A DNA stretch of 6,690 bases from assembly GCA_021158735.1 (NCBI GenBank), contig JAGGUC010000013.1:1-6690 (forward strand), given 5' to 3'. How positions within the stretch are numbered: position 1 is the stretch's first letter; every line of letters starts with the position of its first letter. The position numbers and the translations under genes were made by a program. This DNA comes from Desulfurococcales archaeon. GTDB taxonomy: Archaea; Thermoproteota; Thermoprotei_A; Sulfolobales; NBVN01. Positions 1 to 4,888 of the stretch are shown here, piece after piece. The notes under the pieces are model-generated. The model made no database searches. It was given only the letters and a program-made list of their open reading frames with translations, and had not been told where the DNA came from.

Positions 1-194
1 TCATAAAAATAATAGAGTTCTTTAATCAATTACGCGAAGTGAATGTTGAGAATGTTGAGCCTTTATTCATGAATCCTGCTGGTGATTATGTTGTCCGTGA
101 GGATAAACCAAGAAAATGTCTTGATGTGAGTGAGGTACTACTTAACACTAAGGAAAAAGTTGATGGCTACATAAAAGGACCAAAAACACTGTGA
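1..194 (+). CDS. gatC: Asp/Glu-tRNA amidotransferase subunit C, C-terminal part (5' end outside window)
   Basis: This is the 3' end of gatC; the start lies before base 1. The first whole codon is at base 3, and 63 residues are readable before the TGA at 192-194. GatC is the small helper subunit that wraps around GatA and GatB and stabilises the GatCAB complex, which amidates misacylated Asp-tRNA(Asn) (or Glu-tRNA(Gln)) in the cytoplasm. Seen: a helix-like stretch IEFFNQLREVNVENVEPLF, then VREDKPRKCLDVSEVLLNTK and the tail DGYIKGPKTL. These match the family pattern of an amphipathic helix, a 'V-x-PL' turn, an 'LREDxxR' segment and a C-terminal 'DGxxxxPxxL'. GatC is usually about 95-100 residues, so roughly a third is missing. 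It sits directly before gatA, which supports the call despite the short, divergent sequence. Confidence 0.88.
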   Translation, partial: IKIIEFFNQLREVNVENVEPLFMNPAGDYVVREDKPRKCLDVSEVLLNTKEKVDGYIKGPKTL

Positions 195-197
195 GGT
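193..197 (+). promoter_or_regulatory. Ribosome-binding site deciding the gatA start (GAGGT)
   Basis: GAGGT lies 8 nt before the ATG at 206 and overlaps the gatC stop codon. It is complementary to the CACCTCC end of archaeal 16S rRNA. It favours the ATG at 206 over the in-frame GTG at 191, which would have this motif inside its own coding sequence and no clear motif upstream. Confidence 0.55.
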
Positions 198-205
198 ACG
201 CCTGC

Positions 206-1687
206 ATGAAGGCACCATTAACAATTAACGAACTTAAGGAATACGTCATGAATGACCCGGATTTTATTCTTGAATATGTAGAGAAAATATATGATGTCAT
301 AAGCAGTATCGAGCCTAAGGTGAGAGCATTCATTACATTAAGGCCTAGAGAGGAAGTGATTAGAGATGCTGAAGCAGTTATAGCTAAAATAAAAAGTAGA
401 ACTGCTGGCTACCTTGTTGGTTGCCTTATAGCCGTTAAGGACAACATAATTACGAAAGGAATAAGAACCACTTGCGCGTCCAGAATGCTTCAGGACTTCG
501 TACCGCCCTATAATGCTACCGTAGTAGAGAGGCTACGTGAAGAAGACGCCATAATAATAGGCAAAACAAACATGGATGAATTTGCCATGGGCTCAACAAC
601 AGAGAACAGCGCATTCTTCTCAACTAGGAACCCATGGGATCTAACTAGGGTTCCCGGCGGATCGTCAGGTGGAAGTGCTACCGCAGTAGCCGCTTTAGAG
701 GCAACAGCATCATTAGGTTCGGATACTGGAGGTTCTATACGGGCTCCAGCAGCATATACCGCAACTGTAGGGCTGAAACCATCATATGGTTTAGTGAGTA
801 GATTTGGTCTAATAGCTTACGCTAATAGCCTTGAGCAAATAGGCCCTATATGTAGGTCTGTCAGCGATGTTGCTGTGTTACTGGACGTAATATCTGGTTT
901 CGACCCGCGAGATTCTACTTCAATAAAGAGAGGGCGTCAACGTGGCTTCTACACTGCCTGTATGGAAAGAGAGCTAGAGAGTGAGATCAAGGTTGCTATT
1001 ATTAGAGAAATGTTTTCAGACGGGATAGAGGCACCTGTTAAAACGATTTTCAATTCAGTGCTCGATAAGCTTGAGTCAAACGGCTTCCATGTTGAGGAGG
1101 TCTCTGTACCTGAACTGAAATATGCCTTACCGACCTATTACATCATAGCAACCGCCGAGGCGAGCTCCAACTTGGCTAGATACGATGGGATAAGGTATGG
1201 TTACCACATTGTGGTTGAGGGTAGGTCATGGTATGATGTGTACTCCGATGTTCGAAGCACGGCTTTTGGCGACGAAGTTAAACGCAGAATTCTAGTCGGC
1301 TCATTTGTCTTGAGTGCTGGATACTATGATGAGTACTACCTTAGGGCTTCAAAGGTTAGGAGAGTAATCCGGGACAGGTTACTGAGAATCCTGAGTAGTT
1401 TTGATGTAATAGCATCTCCAACAATGCCTGTGCTCCCACCGAGATTTGGTGAAAGAATAACTGACCCACTAAAGCTATATGCCATGGACGTAAATACCGT
1501 TCCCGCTAACTTGAGTGGGTTACCAGCAATTTCCCTGCCTGCCGGGTTCGTAGGTAACCTACCAGTTGGTTTTCAGCTAATGAGTAAGATGTTTTCTGAA
1601 TGTGAATTATTAACCATCTCAAAGTTCATTGAAGACCTACTCAACATAGCACCTGCTATTCCTGAGTTGGTGAGGCACCATGTCTAA
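206..1687 (+). CDS. gatA: Asp-tRNA(Asn)/Glu-tRNA(Gln) amidotransferase subunit A (glutamine amidase)
   Basis: GatA is the glutaminase subunit of GatCAB. It hydrolyses glutamine and the ammonia is channelled to GatB. With the ATG start the protein has 493 residues, normal for the family. It is an amidase-signature enzyme with the full Ser-cisSer-Lys triad: Lys78 in AVKDNI, Ser153 as first Ser of PGGSSGGS and nucleophile Ser177 in SDTGGSIR. The Lys-Ser-Ser spacing (75 and 24) equals that of the S. aureus enzyme (Lys79, Ser154, Ser178, from memory). Other family blocks are GKTNMDEFAMGSTTENS, GLKPSYGLVSRFGLIA, the central YYDEYYLRASKVRR, and the C-terminal ANLSGLPAISLPAGF and LPVGFQLM. An alternative GTG start at 191 would add five residues and overlap the gatC stop; the GAGGT motif and the numbering favour 206. 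The 3' end overlaps gatB by 8 nt, so co-translation is likely. In archaea, which use GatDE for Glu-tRNA(Gln), GatCAB is thought to serve Asn-tRNA formation; that role is inferred here. Confidence 0.96.
   Translation: MKAPLTINELKEYVMNDPDFILEYVEKIYDVISSIEPKVRAFITLRPREEVIRDAEAVIAKIKSRTAGYLVGCLIAVKDNIITKGIRTTCASRMLQDFVPPYNATVVERLREEDAIIIGKTNMDEFAMGSTTENSAFFSTRNPWDLTRVPGGSSGGSATAVAALEATASLGSDTGGSIRAPAAYTATVGLKPSYGLVSRFGLIAYANSLEQIGPICRSVSDVAVLLDVISGFDPRDSTSIKRGRQRGFYTACMERELESEIKVAIIREMFSDGIEAPVKTIFNSVLDKLESNGFHVEEVSVPELKYALPTYYIIATAEASSNLARYDGIRYGYHIVVEGRSWYDVYSDVRSTAFGDEVKRRILVGSFVLSAGYYDEYYLRASKVRRVIRDRLLRILSSFDVIASPTMPVLPPRFGERITDPLKLYAMDVNTVPANLSGLPAISLPAGFVGNLPVGFQLMSKMFSECELLTISKFIEDLLNIAPAIPELVRHHV
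1669..1675 (+). promoter_or_regulatory. Ribosome-binding site for gatB (GGTGAGG)
   Basis: GGTGA (1669-1673) within GGTGAGG lies inside the last codons of gatA, 6 nt before the gatB ATG at 1680, and complements the 16S rRNA tail. It supports the overlapping ATG as the true start of gatB. Confidence 0.5.
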
Positions 1688-3137
1688 AAACACGAGAGTT
1701 AAAATTGGTCTGGAAGTACATGTGCAAATAACTTCATTAAGAACTAAGCTATTTTGTTCATGTCCGTCCAATTACCGTGGAAAGCCACCGAATAGTAACG
1801 TATGCCCTGTCTGCTTAGGGCTTCCCGGGGCATTACCTGTAGTTAATAGAGAAGCTATCCGCGAGGCACTAAAGGTAGCACTGGCTTTAAACTCTAAAAT
1901 AAATAAACTGCTGATCTTCACGCGTAAGCATTACTTCTACCCAGACTTACCTAAGAACTATCAGATATCACAGTATGACGGTATGGGCTCGCTCCCCATA
2001 GCTAAGGGCGGTTTCATTAGGATAGAGAATGACTCACTAAGCAAGATAGTTAGAATCAGACGAATAAATATTGAGGAAGATCCTGGAAGAATTACCTATC
2101 CCACAGGGTCCATAGTTACTAGTCCCTATACTTTAATAGATTACAATAGATCTGGTGTTGCATTACTTGAAATAGTTACTGAGCCAGACCTTGAATCACC
2201 TAAAGAGGCCCGGATATTTATTAGCAAGTTAGTATCCATACTGGAGCACCTAGGAGTTACAAATCCTGAACTAGAAGGAGCTGTGAGGGTAGACGCTAAC
2301 ATCTCTATTGAGGGAGGAGAAAGAGTAGAGATCAAGAACATAGGATCGCCTAAGGACGTTGAGAAAGCACTCCAATATGAAATAGCTAGGCAGTCAGCTA
2401 TAGTCAAGTCAGGAGGCAGTGTCAATAGGGAAACCAGGCACTGGGACAAGGGAAAAGGAATAACTGTTAGCAGTAGAGCGAAAGAACTCGAAGAAGACTA
2501 CAGGTACTTCCCAGACCCAGACCTACCGCCGATACCGATAAGCAGCGACCTAATTGATGAGGTCAGGAGCACCCTGCCTGAATTACCTGGTGATAGGATA
2601 AAGAGATTAATGAGTGAGTATGGGCTATCTAAGTACCTAGCTCACGTAGTAGTTATTAGGAGTAAGCTACTTGCTGATGCGTTTGAGTCAGCTGTGAGAG
2701 AGTGCGGCAATGCAAGCACCATAGCCTCGATACTAGTCAATGAGTTACTTAGGTGGGTGGACGAGTGCGGCATAACTATTGAGGAGGGCCTAAAGCGGCT
2801 GACCACTAAAAGAATCTGTAAGCTTGTGCGGTACCTTAAGGAAAAGAAGCTCAGCTCTAAACTAATTAAGGAGTACATCAAGAAGATTATTACTGAGGAT
2901 ATTGATCCTGACGACCTGATAGGTAAGGGATATGTAAGTATTATGGACCTTGAGTATTTAAGTAATGTAATTGAAGAGGTATTCAAGGAGAATCCTAAAG
3001 CAGTGGAAGATGCAAAAAAGAATCCTAAAGCAATTAACTATTTAGTAGGACAAGTAATGAAGAAGACTATGGGTAAGGCCGACCCACAATTGACTTACGA
3101 GTTAATTAATAAGAGGTTGAAAGAAAATGTCTGTTAA
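1680..3137 (+). CDS. gatB: Asp-tRNA(Asn)/Glu-tRNA(Gln) amidotransferase subunit B (kinase/transamidase and tRNA-binding)
   Basis: GatB phosphorylates the Asp or Glu side chain on misacylated tRNA and amidates it with ammonia from GatA. The 485 residues are full length for the family. Seen in order: the opening IGLEVHVQ with Glu12 and His14 (metal-binding site of the cradle domain); a zinc site Cys26-x-Cys28 and Cys42-x-x-Cys45 (FCSC, CPVC); the signature KHYFYPDLPKNYQISQYD at 84-100; INIEEDPGR and DYNRSGVALLEIVTEPD (about 130-170); RVDANISI; and ETRHWDKGKG and DYRYFPDPDLPPI (about 251-285). The C-terminal helical and YqeY-like tail domain runs from about 295, ending in NYLVGQVMKKTMGKADPQLT, and binds tRNA. 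All expected cysteines are present. The form INIEEDPG where bacterial enzymes usually have 'IHLEEDAG' fits an archaeal origin (from memory). The ATG overlaps gatA by 8 nt and the stop overlaps the phosphatase gene by 11 nt. Confidence 0.97.
   Translation: MSKNTRVKIGLEVHVQITSLRTKLFCSCPSNYRGKPPNSNVCPVCLGLPGALPVVNREAIREALKVALALNSKINKLLIFTRKHYFYPDLPKNYQISQYDGMGSLPIAKGGFIRIENDSLSKIVRIRRINIEEDPGRITYPTGSIVTSPYTLIDYNRSGVALLEIVTEPDLESPKEARIFISKLVSILEHLGVTNPELEGAVRVDANISIEGGERVEIKNIGSPKDVEKALQYEIARQSAIVKSGGSVNRETRHWDKGKGITVSSRAKELEEDYRYFPDPDLPPIPISSDLIDEVRSTLPELPGDRIKRLMSEYGLSKYLAHVVVIRSKLLADAFESAVRECGNASTIASILVNELLRWVDECGITIEEGLKRLTTKRICKLVRYLKEKKLSSKLIKEYIKKIITEDIDPDDLIGKGYVSIMDLEYLSNVIEEVFKENPKAVEDAKKNPKAINYLVGQVMKKTMGKADPQLTYELINKRLKENVC
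3113..3117 (+). promoter_or_regulatory. Ribosome-binding site for the phosphatase gene (GAGGT)
   Basis: GAGGT lies within the final codons of gatB, 9 nt before the ATG at 3127. It supports the overlapping start and translational linkage of the phosphatase to gatB. Confidence 0.5.
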
Positions 3138-4053
3138 CTCACTAAGTAACGTAATATCATACGTAACTGATGTAGCTAAGGATGCGAATTACATAGTTAC
3201 TAAGCTTGACGAGTATAAGAAATTACTTACTGAAGATCTACGTAAAAAAGGTAAGGCCATTACACTGGAACCCCCTCCACGCTGTGTAGTTGTGGGTGAC
3301 GTACACGGTGACTTAATCACTCTCACAAAAATCCTTTCTCGTATTTCAATCAAGACGGTAAAGTCTAGCGATGCCATCGTGGTGTTTTTGGGGGACTATG
3401 TTGATAGGGGACCTAACCAACTAGAAACTCTACTTACAGTTCTCGAACTTAAGTTGAGGTTTCCCGAACACGTTTACGTCTTGAGAGGCAACCACGAACC
3501 ACCCAGATTTCTTATTCCATCGCCGCATGATTTCCCTGAGGAGCTCATTATGAGATTCGGATATAGTAAGGGTTCAGACCTGTACGATCAGTTCATGGAG
3601 CTCTTCAACCTCTTACCTCACGCATTAGTGTTAGAAAGAGAAATACTCATGCTACACGGTGGACTACCCACCATTAATTACCGGAAGTCCGATAATATTC
3701 AAGAATATCTTCTAGGGAGAAATGAAACTGAGCAAGACCTAATACTCACTGAAGTACTCTGGAATGACCCTATTGAACATAACATCATATCACTACCATC
3801 GCCTCGAGGAGCAGGACACTTGTTTGGAGCTAAAGTTACGTATTGGGTACTCAGTAAGTTTAAGTTAAAGATCGTTGTGAGAGGGCACGAGCCAGCCAAC
3901 ACTGGCTATAAATTAAATCATAATAAGAGAGTAATTACAATATTTAGCAGAATTGGCGCACCATACTATAATACAAATGCTGCATATATGGATGTAGATC
4001 TGACCGTAAAATATTGGTGGAAGAACCCTGAAAAACATATAATTACACTATGA
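3127..4053 (+). CDS. PPP-family serine/threonine protein phosphatase (archaeal PP1 type)
   Basis: A 308-residue metallophosphoesterase of the PP1/PP2A/calcineurin superfamily that should remove phosphate from Ser/Thr (perhaps Tyr) of proteins using two metal ions. Every catalytic motif is visible: VVVGDVHGD (Asp58, His60), LGDYVDRG (Asp90, Asp93, Arg94), LRGNHE (Asn122, general acid His123), LHGGLP (His177), the PP1 Arg221-like SPRGAGHLFG (Arg227), and VVRGHEPA (His254). These align in order and spacing with the PP1 metal ligands. The first 50 residues form a charged, probably helical extension before the catalytic core. The eukaryotic 'SAPNYC' toxin-loop is replaced by SRIGAPYYNTNAAY, as I would expect for archaeal members such as the studied Sulfolobus and Pyrodictium PP1-arch enzymes (from memory). 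No signal peptide or membrane segment is seen, so it is cytoplasmic. It is the last gene of the gat operon, overlapping gatB by 11 nt. The substrate is unknown. Confidence 0.94.
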   Translation: MSVNSLSNVISYVTDVAKDANYIVTKLDEYKKLLTEDLRKKGKAITLEPPPRCVVVGDVHGDLITLTKILSRISIKTVKSSDAIVVFLGDYVDRGPNQLETLLTVLELKLRFPEHVYVLRGNHEPPRFLIPSPHDFPEELIMRFGYSKGSDLYDQFMELFNLLPHALVLEREILMLHGGLPTINYRKSDNIQEYLLGRNETEQDLILTEVLWNDPIEHNIISLPSPRGAGHLFGAKVTYWVLSKFKLKIVVRGHEPANTGYKLNHNKRVITIFSRIGAPYYNTNAAYMDVDLTVKYWWKNPEKHIITL

Positions 4054-4094
4054 CACAGTTACCATACACTTAGTTTTAAACCAAAAACTTATCC

Positions 4095-4108
4095 AGTAAG
4101 TATATTAA
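4095..4108 (+). promoter_or_regulatory. Candidate archaeal promoter (BRE/TATA) for the PDO gene
   Basis: TATATTAA at 4101-4108, preceded by the purine-rich AGTAAG, resembles a TATA box with a BRE. Initiation about 22-26 nt downstream would fall near 4130-4134, giving a leader of roughly 13-17 nt before the ATG at 4147. That suits a leaderless or short-leader transcript, and no good ribosome-binding motif precedes this gene. A second A/T-rich candidate, TTTTAAA, lies at 4074-4080. The call rests on pattern and distance only. Confidence 0.4.
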
Positions 4109-4124
4109 CTTGCAGACTCCAATG

Positions 4125-4133
4125 TACTTTTTT
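4125..4133 (+). terminator. Possible T-run terminator of the gat-phosphatase operon
   Basis: A run of six T (4128-4133) lies 75 nt after the phosphatase stop. Archaeal transcription often ends at T-runs without a hairpin. It coincides with the predicted start region of the next transcript, so it may be incidental. A weak inverted repeat (AGTTTT 4072-4077 with AAAACT 4084-4089) also lies in this gap. Confidence 0.22.
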
Positions 4134-4146
4134 GGGTTAAGTGAAC

Positions 4147-4872
4147 ATGGGCGGGAGTTCAGATCGAATAAACGATGAGATCAGTCAATTGAAGGAACTA
4201 CTAACGGTTAAGTTTAATGGTGAGGAGCTGAAAGCACTTGCGGAGGCACTATCTGACATGCGTAATGAGGTTACTGCTTATACATTTATTGACAATGACT
4301 GTCTATTCTGTAATGAAGCTGTGAAGCTGATGGACACTATTTCAGCAGTTAGTCCCAAGCATAATGACCACAGGCTATTTAAGCACTCAATCATCCATAG
4401 GTCGACTCAAAGAGTTCTATTTGAGAAATTAAAAATTGATAGAGTACCTACAACAATCTTATTAAATGGAGTCATACGATATGTAGGAGTTCCAGCAGGC
4501 GAGGAGATACGTGGTCTTGTTGAGACAATAATAAGAATTAGCACTAGCGAGTCTGGATTGAGTAGTAGTGCTGTAAAGAAATTAGAGGATGTGGAGTGCG
4601 ACATAAAGGTAAGAGTCTTCGTGACTCCTCTATGTCCATACTGTCCCTATGCTGTACTCCTAGCCAACATGACTGCTCTAGAGGCATTCAAGCAGGGCAA
4701 GGAAAACGTAGTTGCAGAGACTGTGGAGGCATTCGAGAACCCTGATATTGCTGACTCCTATGGCATCACCAATGTTCCAGCCATAATAGTAAATGATGTT
4801 CTTGCCTACGTTGGTGTGCCATATGAAGAAGAATTCATAGAAATATTACGTAAGGTGTGCCGTAGGCAGTAA
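4147..4872 (+). CDS. Protein disulfide oxidoreductase (PDO), tandem thioredoxin-fold, glutaredoxin-like
   Basis: PDO makes, breaks or shuffles disulfide bonds in cytoplasmic proteins of thermophiles, and in Sulfolobus it is known to accept electrons from a thioredoxin reductase. The protein has 241 residues from the ATG, close to the known family (about 225-245). It has two thioredoxin-fold units. The N-terminal unit has Cys52-Leu-Phe-Cys55 (DNA 4300-4311) and a cis-Pro in RVPTTILL at Pro101. The C-terminal unit has TPLCPYCPYA with Cys163-Pro-Tyr-Cys166 (DNA 4633-4644) and a cis-Pro in NVPAIIVN at Pro211. YVGVPAGEEI and YVGVPYEEEF mark the same place in each half, showing the internal duplication. 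There is no signal peptide. A GTG at 4141 would add two residues; it directly follows an in-frame TAA (4138-4140), so the start is 4141 or 4147, and I chose the ATG. About 17 residues precede the first active site beyond what I recall for the Pyrococcus protein. It converges on the ribonucleotide reductase gene. Confidence 0.93.
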   Translation: MGGSSDRINDEISQLKELLTVKFNGEELKALAEALSDMRNEVTAYTFIDNDCLFCNEAVKLMDTISAVSPKHNDHRLFKHSIIHRSTQRVLFEKLKIDRVPTTILLNGVIRYVGVPAGEEIRGLVETIIRISTSESGLSSSAVKKLEDVECDIKVRVFVTPLCPYCPYAVLLANMTALEAFKQGKENVVAETVEAFENPDIADSYGITNVPAIIVNDVLAYVGVPYEEEFIEILRKVCRRQ

Positions 4873-4888
4873 TATAATTTGAATTTCC

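Noticed and set aside
191..205. GTG at 191 as the gatA start
   Set aside because: It has no clear ribosome-binding motif before it, whereas GAGGT sits at an ideal 8-nt distance from the ATG at 206. It cannot be fully excluded.
2141..2986. Open frames on the - strand opposite gatB (2141-2449 and 2642-2986)
   Set aside because: They lie fully antisense to a well-conserved gene. Their Ser/Leu-rich low-complexity translations resemble no protein and they have no ribosome-binding site I can see.
2991..3032. Exact 12-base direct repeat AATCCTAAAGCA, 30 bases apart, in gatB
   Set aside because: It encodes two NPKA turns in the YqeY-like tail domain, where such 'NPKA' sequence is normal. It is not a mobile or regulatory repeat.
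4054..4140. Possible small RNA or tRNA in the 87-nt gap before the PDO gene
   Set aside because: I found no cloverleaf, box C/D pair or strong hairpin, only a weak AGTTTT/AAAACT inverted repeat and A/T-rich promoter-like sequence.
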